This document shows, one piece after another, positions 7,873 through 21,825 of a stretch of DNA of 64,000 nt; positions within the stretch are counted from its first letter, which is position 1; each line of letters opens with the position of its first letter. The position numbers were made by a program, and so were the translations under genes. The notes beneath the pieces were generated by a model. That model had not been told where the DNA came from and did not search any database. It worked only from the letters and a program-made list of their open reading frames with translations. Source of the stretch: Shewanella gelidii (GTDB lineage: Bacteria; Pseudomonadota; Gammaproteobacteria; Enterobacterales; Shewanellaceae); contig NZ_BMPZ01000001.1 in the NCBI RefSeq assembly GCF_014647855.1, forward strand, positions 372,001 through 436,000, written 5' to 3'.

Positions 7873-9630
7873 ATGAGGCAGTACATTATTCAATTCATCA
7901 TCGGACTACTACTACTCGTGAGTGCAGTAGCTAGTGCCCATGTAAGCCTCACAGATAGCAACCGTTTACTCCCTATTGATACCTTGTATGAGCCTGCTCA
8001 TGCGAAACAAATTACCGCACTCAACCAATACCTTCTCAAAAATCATCCGGACAACTATAAAAGTGATATTAAGTGGCATGTGCTTCATATTCAAAGCCAT
8101 AGCAAAGCCCCACAGTCTTGGGTGCTAACACGGCCAACACACAAAAATTCAGCACCAACCTTGTATTTAAAGTCCCTCAATAATTCAGAGGGTTTTATGA
8201 GCATCCAACCCAATAAACAAGAATGGCCAATTAATAGTTATCACTACACTATCGATATCGAAAACCAAGCGATACTCGAGCTTTTTGTCCCCTATATAAA
8301 GCAAGCACCGACACAGATATGGAACCAAGCATGGTGGTCGCAATATGCCGAAGACAAGTCATCACATTTGTCTTTTGCTTGGGGGGTATTGTTGACCGTT
8401 TTAATCCTTCAAATTTGCTTACTCCTAACGTTTCCATTGCTGCCAAAGAGTATCTTATTTATTACCGGCCTGAGTATGATTGTTCTTGGCCAACAACTCG
8501 GACTAGCACACACTTGGTTTAACATTCCTTCACCATTAACCTTATGGCCAGTGCTTATCACTGTCAGCCAAATGATGCTATTACAACTTTTGATGCCATT
8601 GTTTGATAAGAAGGTTCCCAGTCACTACATTACGGTGACCAAAGGACTCACCTTAATCACGCTCATACTTGCGCTGGCTTATATTGCAATCGGTAATGAC
8701 AAACTCGGAGCAGCGACGTTATTAGGGTTAATACTAAATACCTTTGTGCAAGCAATTTTGGTGCTCTATTCACTGAAAAAGAGATACCAATCCGGTTACT
8801 TCCCTGTCCTAGGACTATATGTGTCGATGGCTCTGTTGGCGCTAGCGCTAGCGCAATACACTCAAGTTACCCAAGTGAATCAGCTCTATGCACCAGTAAT
8901 TGCGATAGCAACTTTTGGTATGATATTGGCGCTGTTACTCATTTACGATCAAATATCAGAGCTCGACCTCGCCGATTCTGGGTTAGCCGCCCACTCACAA
9001 CCGAAAGCTGCTTTTGCAAAACGTGCAAACAAACCGAGTAAAAGCCAAAAATTACAAAAACAGCTTCAAGAGCTAGAAGCCGAGCATAGGTTACTGCAAG
9101 AGAAAAACGCCATCGACTTCCTGACTGGACTGAAAAACAGACAATTCTTCGATGAGAAGTATAGAAATGAGCTCGCCATCAGCGCTCGAGAAAACAAGCC
9201 TCTTGGACTGATCCTGATTGACTTAGATCACTTCAAAAAAGTAAATGATGAATACGGTCATCAGGTTGGCGATGAGATACTCAAAGCAGTTGCCAAGCGT
9301 TTTTATTTCGCATTAAAACGCCCTGCTGATTCCATTTGTCGTTATGGTGGCGAAGAATTTGCGGTCTTATTACCCAATACGAACCTTATTGGTGCAGCTC
9401 ATATTGCCAAGAGTATTTCAGACACCATTAAAGAAAAGCCATTTAAAACAAGTAAAGGTGAAATAAGAGTGACTCTCAGCCAAGGGGTCGCATCATTTGT
9501 CCATGACCTTAGCTGTTCGGAGTCTCACTTGATAGAAAGTGCAGATAAAGTGTTATATCAAGCAAAAAGCGAAGGGCGTGATAAAATTCAATTGGCGCCA
9601 AGTAAGCCGTATTTGGTCAAAGCCCAATAG
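7873..9630 (+). CDS. Diguanylate cyclase with 7-TM (7TMR-DISM-like) sensor
   Basis: The protein makes cyclic di-GMP. In order it has a signal peptide (LLLLVSAVASA, residues 1-22), a periplasmic domain of about 150 residues, seven membrane helices at about residues 165-370, a coiled coil near 390-425 and a C-terminal GGDEF domain. The active site is GGEEF at 492-496, and the inhibitory I-site RxxD is present as RPAD at 483-486, so product inhibition is expected. The layout resembles 7TMR-DISM receptors. The frame extends upstream to a GTG at 7822, but the signal peptide begins at the ATG at 7873, which I prefer; its ribosome site is poor. It is transcribed divergently from oxyR. Confidence 0.88.
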   Translation: MRQYIIQFIIGLLLLVSAVASAHVSLTDSNRLLPIDTLYEPAHAKQITALNQYLLKNHPDNYKSDIKWHVLHIQSHSKAPQSWVLTRPTHKNSAPTLYLKSLNNSEGFMSIQPNKQEWPINSYHYTIDIENQAILELFVPYIKQAPTQIWNQAWWSQYAEDKSSHLSFAWGVLLTVLILQICLLLTFPLLPKSILFITGLSMIVLGQQLGLAHTWFNIPSPLTLWPVLITVSQMMLLQLLMPLFDKKVPSHYITVTKGLTLITLILALAYIAIGNDKLGAATLLGLILNTFVQAILVLYSLKKRYQSGYFPVLGLYVSMALLALALAQYTQVTQVNQLYAPVIAIATFGMILALLLIYDQISELDLADSGLAAHSQPKAAFAKRANKPSKSQKLQKQLQELEAEHRLLQEKNAIDFLTGLKNRQFFDEKYRNELAISARENKPLGLILIDLDHFKKVNDEYGHQVGDEILKAVAKRFYFALKRPADSICRYGGEEFAVLLPNTNLIGAAHIAKSISDTIKEKPFKTSKGEIRVTLSQGVASFVHDLSCSESHLIESADKVLYQAKSEGRDKIQLAPSKPYLVKAQ

Positions 9631-9716
9631 CAAATTTAATATGATGCATATAGTATTTGTCGGCACATCACCAAGCTAGCCGCAAGCACCAGAGCTTCAA
9701 TATATTCGGTCCGGAA

Positions 9717-10082
9717 TTAAGCACGATTCTCTAAGTAATGTTTCAATTGTTGTAAGTCGTTCTCGACATTTTGGGTAATACCATCCAACCAAGATTGCTT
9801 ACTCAACTCCCAGCTTGCTTCTTCTCCATGTTGCAACAATTGGGCAAACTCTTGGATACGCTTCAATCCCACAGACCCAGCAGCACCTTTAAACTTATGC
9901 GCCTCAGCACAAAGCGTCTCTTTATCATTCTCGCCATGGGCTGACACCAAGCTATCGACATATTCAGGCATGAGCTGCTCAAACAGTACAACACTTTTCA
10001 GTAAGGTTCCTGCGCCGATAGCACTACAATATTGATCTAGGGTGTTAATATCCAAAATTGTATCTAGCTCAACAGTGTTCAT
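9717..10082 (-). CDS. Stand-alone histidine phosphotransfer protein, ArcB Hpt-like (HptA-type)
   Basis: A 121-residue soluble protein made of one Hpt four-helix domain. The phosphorylated histidine is His62 in AHKFKGAAGSVGL, nearly the same motif as the Hpt domain at the C-terminus of E. coli ArcB. In enterics arcB lies directly downstream of yhcC, next to gltBD. Here the same place, downstream of yhcC, holds only this Hpt unit. Shewanella oneidensis has the same split: HptA passes phosphate in an atypical Arc system where the sensor lacks its own Hpt domain. I infer that this protein relays phosphate from a separate hybrid kinase to ArcA; neither is in the window. It is 258 bases from yhcC and may have its own promoter. 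Confidence 0.85.
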   Translation of the reverse strand: MNTVELDTILDINTLDQYCSAIGAGTLLKSVVLFEQLMPEYVDSLVSAHGENDKETLCAEAHKFKGAAGSVGLKRIQEFAQLLQHGEEASWELSKQSWLDGITQNVENDLQQLKHYLENRA

Positions 10083-10340
10083 CAGAGTGGATCCTTAATA
10101 CTTATTACATGCGTCTGAACTCACATGATACCGAGCCTACCATTAGAAGCAACTCATACGCGCAGAACCGAGAAAATTCCCGTTGAGATTTAACCCTTTA
10201 TTAACTTCGCATGTTCAATTATATAAACACTAATTCAAATTGTTGACGAACAGATCAGCGTTGATAACCTATTTTCATGCCAAGAGAAAGCTCACAAACC
10301 CGTTTTTTGCTGGCGTACCGTTCTTGTAACAGAACAAATT

Positions 10341-11282
10341 CTAGCTGTTAGAAGCTTTTGAAAGTGCACTTCCTTGACCGCCATTTACAGCGAGATCATC
10401 AACAATTGCCACCAAACCGTCCCAGCGAAAGCCACACCAATCAGGCGCTAAAAGCATTGGTTTTTTGGCATAAGCTGTAACCCGATGAAAAATAATCTCT
10501 TTGGGTGTCTGTCGAATTAACTTTGCAACGCTCTTGGCATAACTCTCTTTTTCAAGGAGCTTGATTTTTCCGGCACGCCAAGCTTTCGCCATCACGCTCC
10601 CTTCAACGATATGCAATGGGTGCAGCTTTAACCCATCGACGCCATGCCTTAGCACTGTATCTAGGGTTTGTTGGTAGTCTTCATCGGTTTCACCTGGCAA
10701 GCCCAAAATCAAATGTGTACAAACTTTCAAACCACGACTTCTTGCCCGCTTTACGGTATCGATATATTCAGAAACACCATGTCCGCGGTTAATACGCTTT
10801 AGGGTTTTGTCATTCGCAGTTTGCAGCCCCAGCTCCAACCAAACGTCTAAACCAGTACTTTGGTACTGCACCAGTAGATCTAAGACATTATCAGGCACAC
10901 AATCCGGGCGAGTGCCAACACATAAACCAACAATATCTCGATCGGCGATCGCTTCATCATATTTCTTCTTTAAATACTCATACTCATCATATGTACTGGT
11001 ATACGCTTGAAAATAAGCGATGTATTTTCCACTCGTTGATACTAATCTCGCTTTACCTTGAGTCATTTGATCAGAGATAGAGAGCTTCGAGCCTTCTTCT
11101 GCACTAAATGAGGCAACATTACAAAATGTGCAGCCACCAACTCCTAAAGTTCCATCACGATTTGGACACGTGAATTTTGCATCAATAGTCAGCTTTCGAA
11201 TTCTTGAACCATAAGTAGCCTTACAAACACTACCAAAGGTATTCACAAATTGGTCCAATCCCACTTCATTCTCCACCGACAA
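10341..11282 (-). CDS. yhcC: Radical SAM protein YhcC (TIGR01212 family)
   Basis: A 313-residue radical SAM enzyme. The 4Fe-4S cysteines are Cys39, Cys51 and Cys54 in TCPNRDGTLGVGGCTFC, a longer first spacing (C-x11-C-x2-C) than the classical CxxxCxxC and usual for the YhcC family. The core barrel continues with ELGLQTANDKTL and HLILGLPGETDEDY. The substrate is not established from sequence. It is divergent from gltB, as in E. coli and many gammaproteobacteria, with a CRP-like site in the shared intergenic region. There is no sign of damage. Confidence 0.9.
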   Translation of the reverse strand: MSVENEVGLDQFVNTFGSVCKATYGSRIRKLTIDAKFTCPNRDGTLGVGGCTFCNVASFSAEEGSKLSISDQMTQGKARLVSTSGKYIAYFQAYTSTYDEYEYLKKKYDEAIADRDIVGLCVGTRPDCVPDNVLDLLVQYQSTGLDVWLELGLQTANDKTLKRINRGHGVSEYIDTVKRARSRGLKVCTHLILGLPGETDEDYQQTLDTVLRHGVDGLKLHPLHIVEGSVMAKAWRAGKIKLLEKESYAKSVAKLIRQTPKEIIFHRVTAYAKKPMLLAPDWCGFRWDGLVAIVDDLAVNGGQGSALSKASNS

Positions 11283-11364
11283 AAACGAGGATTATAAGGA
11301 AAAACTGAATCAAGAACGCTTAACTCAAGCAAATACCAGACTGAGGACACAGCGAAACCAATGA

Positions 11365-11380
11365 AGTGACCTAGATCACC
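11365..11380 (+). promoter_or_regulatory. CRP-like operator upstream of yhcC
   Basis: AGTGACCTAGATCACC matches the CRP consensus TGTGA-N6-TCACA at eight of ten positions; only the outer bases differ. Its centre is about 90 bases before the yhcC start and about 400 before gltB, so yhcC is the more likely target. Judged by eye only. Confidence 0.35.
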
Positions 11381-11587
11381 CAGCAAGAAAACCATGCAAA
11401 ACCCAGATCACAACATGAATAGCTAGTCACAATGACTGTATAAAAATTTAGCAATTGTACATATATTCAAAATCAATGTTCGTCATTAAATTCAGAAAGA
11501 GAATAGATGTTACCAACAAGTAAATAATACGTTCTCAAAGCATTAATTTTTATTTATAACAAGCAGATAGAGCCTGCAGGACCAACC

Positions 11588-11601
11588 TTACGTTAACGTA
11601 A
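11588..11601. promoter_or_regulatory. Palindromic operator upstream of gltBD, LiuR-like
   Basis: TTACGTTAACGTAA is a perfect 14-base palindrome about 180 bases before gltB. It resembles the operator reported for LiuR, the MerR-family regulator of branched-chain amino acid degradation in gammaproteobacteria, whose regulon can include glutamate synthase in Shewanella (from memory). The regulator itself is not in the window. Confidence 0.4.
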
Positions 11602-11773
11602 ACCCATTGCACAATGGCCATAAAACCTGCGTATTTACCCACTTATTATGCAATTAATTGATTTGACGTTTGCTTAATCACACGTTAATTTGGGTGGTTC
11701 GGGTGCATATCTATAGTAAGTATACAATTTTATCCCGAATGGCGAATTGTTAAGGTAGTAAGGGAGGTTTTGT

Positions 11774-17636
<5,863 letters not shown>

Positions 17637-17681
17637 AGTTTACCGACAAAGAACATCAACCCATTGATCAAATTTTGATTC

Positions 17682-17709
17682 AAGCGCATCACATGATGCG
17701 CTTTTTTTT
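17682..17709 (+). terminator. Terminator of gltBD
   Basis: Perfect inverted repeat AAGCGCATCA / TGATGCGCTT at 17682-17703, with the run of T from 17702 to 17709. It lies 45 bases after the gltD stop. Confidence 0.9.
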
Positions 17710-17771
17710 GACGTAACAATAATAGAATGCCCGCACCGAGTCCGAGTCCAGTTCCCAACTCGGCACATTTG

Positions 17772-18248
17772 CTATTTTGTATCTGTGCTTTGCAGAATCG
17801 CATCATCAGACTTAAGGATTTCAAACCCTTCAGGATCAATACCATGTTGCAAAAAGTATTCTATTGGCATCGGACCAAACAGGTGTAAATCAGGATGGGG
17901 ACAAGCTGGCTCCACAAATTCAGATGCAGGCAATGCTTGATAACCGGGCTGTGACATAGACACCGCCAGACAATTTACATCCGTTTCTTTTGTGCCCGTT
18001 ATCAATCCAATAGGTTTTAAGTCGTTTCCATTAGCACTGTGTGACTCAAGATCCCAAGGAGACAAGTCCATCCCAGATGCTTCTAAGCTCGGGATATCTA
18101 ATTCATGATCTGCACTGTCAAAAAGTACGAAATCCGCGGCATCGGAGATAGCGTTACATTCTTTGCTGGCGTCAGTCTTTATTTGAGTGGTGACATCAAT
18201 TGCCTTGCTCGGCTCATGTCGCGCTTTTACTTGCTTATTTTTTGTCAT
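17772..18248 (-). CDS. Hypothetical soluble protein, unrecognised
   Basis: A 158-residue open frame that I do not recognise. It has no signal peptide, no membrane segment and no cofactor motif. The N-terminal 30 residues are basic and polar. The rest is acidic, with a segment near residues 40-70 (VLFDSADHELDIPSLEASG) and a Pro/His-rich stretch near residue 115 (EPACPHPDLHLFGPMP). A weak ribosome site (GGAA, 9 bases from the ATG) supports the start. It lies alone between gltD, with which it converges, and mtnN, from which it diverges. Plausible lineage-specific gene; function unknown. Confidence 0.6.
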   Translation of the reverse strand: MTKNKQVKARHEPSKAIDVTTQIKTDASKECNAISDAADFVLFDSADHELDIPSLEASGMDLSPWDLESHSANGNDLKPIGLITGTKETDVNCLAVSMSQPGYQALPASEFVEPACPHPDLHLFGPMPIEYFLQHGIDPEGFEILKSDDAILQSTDTK

Positions 18249-18347
18249 TTCTGCTATTCCGTCGCACTGCGGTTTAGGTTAAACAGCGAACACCATTTCC
18301 CAACCAATCATCGATGAGTTAAGTCACGCAACCAATTCAGCTTATGG

Positions 18348-18353
18348 TATATT
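18348..18353 (+). promoter_or_regulatory. Extended -10 promoter element for mtnN operon
   Basis: TGGTATATT gives an extended -10 (TGn + TATATT) about 55 bases before the mtnN ATG. The -35 region at 18325-18330 is poor, as is usual for extended -10 promoters. No start site has been measured. Confidence 0.4.
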
Positions 18354-18408
18354 ATGCGCCATATTCTATAGACACAAATCTACGCTTGTTGCGATTAAAG
18401 GTTGATAA

Positions 18409-19101
18409 ATGAAAATTGGTATTATCGGTGCAATGGAGCCAGAAGTAGCTCACCTCATTGAAGCAATGTCTGCTGCAAAATCAGAAACAGTTGCTGGTAT
18501 TGAATTCGTTAGTGGTGAACTTGCTGGCAAGCAAGTTATTGTGACACGCTCTGGTATCGGCAAAGTTGCTGCAAGCATCGCAACGACTTTACTGATTGAA
18601 AAATTCGCGCCAGATGCTGTGATTAATACTGGCTCCGCCGGAGGCTTTGTCCGTGATTTAACCATCGGTGATATCGTCATTTCATCAGAAGTACGCCATC
18701 ATGATGTCGATTGCACAGCATTTGGCTACGAAATCGGACAAATGGCTCAACAACCCGCAGCATTTACACCTGCGCCACACCTCGTCGCAGCGGCAAAAAA
18801 GGCTGTAGCAGAAGTGGCTCAAGTCAAAGCGATTGAAGGGCTCATTTGTACTGGAGATAGCTTTATTTGTGATCCAGAAAGAACTAAAGTTATGGTCGCC
18901 AACTTCCCAACCATAGCCGCTTGTGAAATGGAGGCTGCAGCAATTGCGCAAGCATGTCATCAGTTTGAAATGCCTTTTGTGGTGATTCGCTCTCTATCAG
19001 ACAACGCAAACGATGACTCCGCGGTTGATTTTGATGCTTATCTAGTCAAGGCTGGTCACCATAGCGCGTTGATGGTCATCGCTCTATTGAAGCAACTTTA
19101 G
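18409..19101 (+). CDS. mtnN: 5'-methylthioadenosine/S-adenosylhomocysteine nucleosidase
   Basis: MtnN (Pfs) cleaves adenine from methylthioadenosine and S-adenosylhomocysteine, which recycles methionine and feeds the LuxS route. The 230-residue length is the family norm. Catalytic residues by comparison with E. coli are all visible: Glu12 in GAMEPEV, the Glu in ACEMEAAA (about 174) and the Asp in RSLSDNA (about 197). The ribosome site AAAGG is 7 bases before the ATG. It is the first gene of a tight five-gene run; in E. coli, mtnN is also near yadS, erpA, clcA and hemL, all represented in this window. Confidence 0.97.
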   Translation: MKIGIIGAMEPEVAHLIEAMSAAKSETVAGIEFVSGELAGKQVIVTRSGIGKVAASIATTLLIEKFAPDAVINTGSAGGFVRDLTIGDIVISSEVRHHDVDCTAFGYEIGQMAQQPAAFTPAPHLVAAAKKAVAEVAQVKAIEGLICTGDSFICDPERTKVMVANFPTIAACEMEAAAIAQACHQFEMPFVVIRSLSDNANDDSAVDFDAYLVKAGHHSALMVIALLKQL

Positions 19102-19107
19102 GTTGTC

Positions 19108-20097
19108 GTGATTATGGTGCAATTTTTTGAAGAATTAATTCGCCAAGATGGTCAGCTTTTCGGCCATTTTTTGGTACTGCTTTCTGCGGTGATTCTTTCA
19201 CGAATAGCGCCATTACCTCGTAACCTCCAACCCATAATTTGGCTTGGTCAGCTCGCGAAGGAGTTGGCCGTGAAAGTCAATCACACCGAGCGTTCTTCAA
19301 TCCAGCAAATGACCGCTGGCGTTATGGCGGCAATCTTATTAGTTATCCCTTTTTGGATTATTTGCGCGTTCTTAATGCAGCTGGCAGCCTACCCTTGGTT
19401 CTTCGACTTTTTGGTCTTATATTTATGCCTCAGTGACGCATGCTTCAAACAGATTGCCCAAGAAATACGCCTTGCATTAAATAGCGATGATAAAGCACGG
19501 GCCAAAAAACTGTTACAACCTTGGGTTGCACAAGATACCCAGTCTTTATCTGAAGTCGGTATTTGTAAAACAACTATTGAAAAGCTTGCCAATAGCCATG
19601 TATATGGAGTGGTGGCAACCATATTCTACTTCGCCGTAGCCGGCGCACCCTTGGTGCTCGCTGTCAGAATGGTCAAACAAATTGAAATGGCTTGGCCTAT
19701 CGCCGATCCACGATTTAAAAACTTTGGTATTGCCATCGCAAAGCTCAATACAATTTTGCAAATACTACCGAATTTTTTGTGGGCCTTTACGCTAACCATT
19801 CTCACCGGCCCCTTAGGTTATAAAGCACTCATTCAAACAACGAATGTTCCAACGCCATTCCCACTAGAACATCTCATACAAAGAATCACAGGGATAGCGA
19901 TTAATATTGAGCTTGGAGGGCCAAGAAAGTATCTAGCTCAGCGCGTCGCTTTACCTTATGCCAATAAAGGGCGCCAGCCAGTCGCTCAAGACATCGGAAA
20001 TGCGATTAGTTATACATCTAAAGGCTTTGGGATCTGGTTAGGGCTCCTGATCACTCTGCCTCTCCTCTGGTCGATGCTACGCTACGTTCAGGTATGA
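19108..20097 (+). CDS. CobD/CbiB-family membrane protein
   Basis: A 329-residue membrane protein of the CobD/CbiB (adenosylcobinamide-phosphate synthase) family. Hydrophobic segments lie at about residues 20-35, 65-90, 92-110, 170-195 and 305-325. The conserved C-terminal GGPRKY and AISYTSKGFGIWLG match the family's DGGxRxY-like motif region. No other cobalamin-synthesis gene is nearby, so a divergent role cannot be excluded; AmpE-like proteins share the fold. The GTG start at 19108 lies 6 bases after the mtnN stop with AGG upstream; an ATG at 19114 is the alternative. Confidence 0.75.
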   Translation: MIMVQFFEELIRQDGQLFGHFLVLLSAVILSRIAPLPRNLQPIIWLGQLAKELAVKVNHTERSSIQQMTAGVMAAILLVIPFWIICAFLMQLAAYPWFFDFLVLYLCLSDACFKQIAQEIRLALNSDDKARAKKLLQPWVAQDTQSLSEVGICKTTIEKLANSHVYGVVATIFYFAVAGAPLVLAVRMVKQIEMAWPIADPRFKNFGIAIAKLNTILQILPNFLWAFTLTILTGPLGYKALIQTTNVPTPFPLEHLIQRITGIAINIELGGPRKYLAQRVALPYANKGRQPVAQDIGNAISYTSKGFGIWLGLLITLPLLWSMLRYVQV

Positions 20098-20247
20098 ATC
20101 TGACTTTTAAACAAAGTGGATCACTGAATTCACCCGCACCAAGTGCGCGCAAAAAAACATCAACCAGACAGCGCAAATGTAATAAATTTACGATATAATC
20201 TGGTCAAACTATCGAATTTATTACTTGAGAACGTACCCTTGTTAGAA

Positions 20248-20625
20248 ATGTTACACGTATCCTTAACTACCCCGGCTTTATTATTTCCCGCAATATCGCT
20301 GCTTCTACTTGCATATACCAATCGGTTTTTCTCACTTGCAGCATTGATCCGCAACTTGAGCAAAGCAGAAACCAGTGTCCATACCGATCAAATTAAAAAC
20401 CTTAAAAAGCGAATTAAATTAATCCGTCGCATGCAAGAAGGCGGCGTTTCAAGTTTTGCGATGTGTGTGCTTTGCATGATTTTAATCTATTTAGGGCAAA
20501 ACCAAGCTGGCTCGGTGGTCTTCGGTTTGAGTCTATTGCTGCTCTTGTATTCATTAATCCTTTCTGTTGCTGAAATTCGCATTTCAGTTGATGCGCTTAA
20601 CATTCACTTGGAAGAGATGAGTTAA
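20248..20625 (+). CDS. DUF2721 family small membrane protein
   Basis: A protein of about 125 residues of the DUF2721 family. The conserved opening TTPALLFPAISLLLLAYTNRF is seen as TTPALLFPAISLL followed by LAYTNRFF, with an RLxxxLIRxLxx-like helix and two further C-terminal membrane segments. Function unknown. The frame extends upstream to a GTG at 20143, but those residues are polar and not family-like, so I start at the ATG at 20248; the ribosome site is weak. The stop codon overlaps the next start by one base (TAATG), so translation is coupled to the TRIC gene. Confidence 0.75.
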   Translation: MLHVSLTTPALLFPAISLLLLAYTNRFFSLAALIRNLSKAETSVHTDQIKNLKKRIKLIRRMQEGGVSSFAMCVLCMILIYLGQNQAGSVVFGLSLLLLLYSLILSVAEIRISVDALNIHLEEMS

Positions 20626-21254
20626 TGCCAGAGTGGATCTACTTTTTTGATCTTTGCGGCACTGCCGTGTTTGCGCTATCAGGTGCGCTAGCAGCAGGGC
20701 GCCATAAAATGGATCCATTTGGCGTGATCGTTTTAGCGTCGGTCACCGCTGTTGGCGGTGGCAGTATTCGAGACACACTGATGGGCGCCACCCCAGTTTT
20801 TTGGATTAACGATCCCACCTACATTATTGTGATTCTTTCGACCGTTCTCCTTACCATTTTACTGGTACGCAAGCCTAAACGTGTCCCACAAAAAGTTCTC
20901 CCAATTGCCGATGCGTTAGGATTAGCGCTCTTTACAATTATCGGAGCAGAAAAAGCATTATCTATGGGGCTCAGCGGTATGAGTGCAGTCATCATGGGAC
21001 TCATCACCGGCGTTGGTGGTGGTATTATTCGAGATATTCTTTGTCGTCAGGTGCCAATGGTATTACGCACTGAAATCTATGCAACGGCTTCGATAGCCGG
21101 AGGAATTGGCTATACCTGTAGCTTAAGCTTTGGAATGGCAGATTTATCTGCAATGTTTCTTGCAATGAGCACGGCATTTGCCATACGCTTGGCTGCAATT
21201 ACTTGGCATCTATCACTGCCCGCTTTTGATTTACGCAGCCAAAAGCCAAAGTAA
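20625..21254 (+). CDS. TRIC-type cation channel family protein (UPF0126, YadS/YicG-like)
   Basis: A 209-residue protein with seven predicted membrane segments and two copies of the UPF0126/TRIC signature: GGGSIRDTLMG near residue 45 and GGGIIRDILC near 130. Members form homotrimeric potassium-permeable channels in structural studies; E. coli YadS and YicG belong here. Synteny (mtnN, erpA, clcA and hemL in one neighbourhood) favours the YadS lineage. The start overlaps the preceding stop by one base. Physiological role unknown. Confidence 0.88.
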   Translation: MPEWIYFFDLCGTAVFALSGALAAGRHKMDPFGVIVLASVTAVGGGSIRDTLMGATPVFWINDPTYIIVILSTVLLTILLVRKPKRVPQKVLPIADALGLALFTIIGAEKALSMGLSGMSAVIMGLITGVGGGIIRDILCRQVPMVLRTEIYATASIAGGIGYTCSLSFGMADLSAMFLAMSTAFAIRLAAITWHLSLPAFDLRSQKPK

Positions 21255-21299
21255 ACCGTCGCAAAACCACGCACTTGTATAACTGCCTTGAGATATACC

Positions 21300-21794
21300 G
21301 TGAGAATTATTGTCTATTTATTCTTTGCTAGCCTATTTACCCTTATGAGCCTCAACCAGCTTGTTTTTGCTTCGGCGGCTGATATGCCTAAAGAGCAGCA
21401 ATTAGCAAACGAATATATGAAAATACTCACCAGTCGAGACTATGAAAAGCTTAAGCGTTACTACTCTAGAAGCAGCTTGCTATATGATCAGACCGCAAAT
21501 AAAAAATTCACAGGTCAACGCCATATACTCGCCTTTTTAAAGCGTGCGCAAAAAGGCGTGATTGAATACAACTTTAACATTGAGCATATGTTCAATACAG
21601 GTAGCTTAGTGGTTATGATCGGCAACTATCACTACCAAGGGCCCGGTGATCAATTTGGCAAACCCGGTAAAATTGTTAAGATTGCAATTCCCGGAGTCAC
21701 CACACTGAAGCTAGATATGAACACTCGACGAGTTCGCCAACATACAGATTTGATAGACTATCAAACGATGACCGATCAACTGGCTGAACAATAA
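21300..21794 (+). CDS. Exported small protein, NTF2/SnoaL-like by appearance
   Basis: A protein of about 164 residues with a clear signal peptide (residues 1-26, ending LVFASA). The mature part begins with helices (EQQLANEYMKILTSRDYEKLKRYYS) and continues with strands, an order typical of NTF2/SnoaL-like cone folds; this is a guess from pattern only. No catalytic motif was recognised. The GTG at 21300 has GAGA six bases upstream and is preferred over a TTG at 21288. It ends the mtnN operon and converges with the RidA gene. A short hairpin (21819-21838) overlaps the end of that gene but has no T-run. Confidence 0.65.
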   Translation: MRIIVYLFFASLFTLMSLNQLVFASAADMPKEQQLANEYMKILTSRDYEKLKRYYSRSSLLYDQTANKKFTGQRHILAFLKRAQKGVIEYNFNIEHMFNTGSLVVMIGNYHYQGPGDQFGKPGKIVKIAIPGVTTLKLDMNTRRVRQHTDLIDYQTMTDQLAEQ

Positions 21795-21825
21795 GCGCAT
21801 TTACTTGTGAAGAAAGCAGGCGTTG

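Larger units (their letters stand above)
11283..11773. promoter_or_regulatory. yhcC-gltB divergent regulatory region
   Basis: These 491 gene-free bases separate the divergent yhcC and gltBD units. They contain a CRP-like site (11365-11380), a 14-base palindrome (11588-11601) and, just before gltB, a strong ribosome site AGGGAGG at 11761-11767, six bases from the ATG. A/T-rich sequence lies around 11440-11560 and 11640-11750. A -10-like TATACAAT is near 11720. No small gene was seen. Confidence 0.6.
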
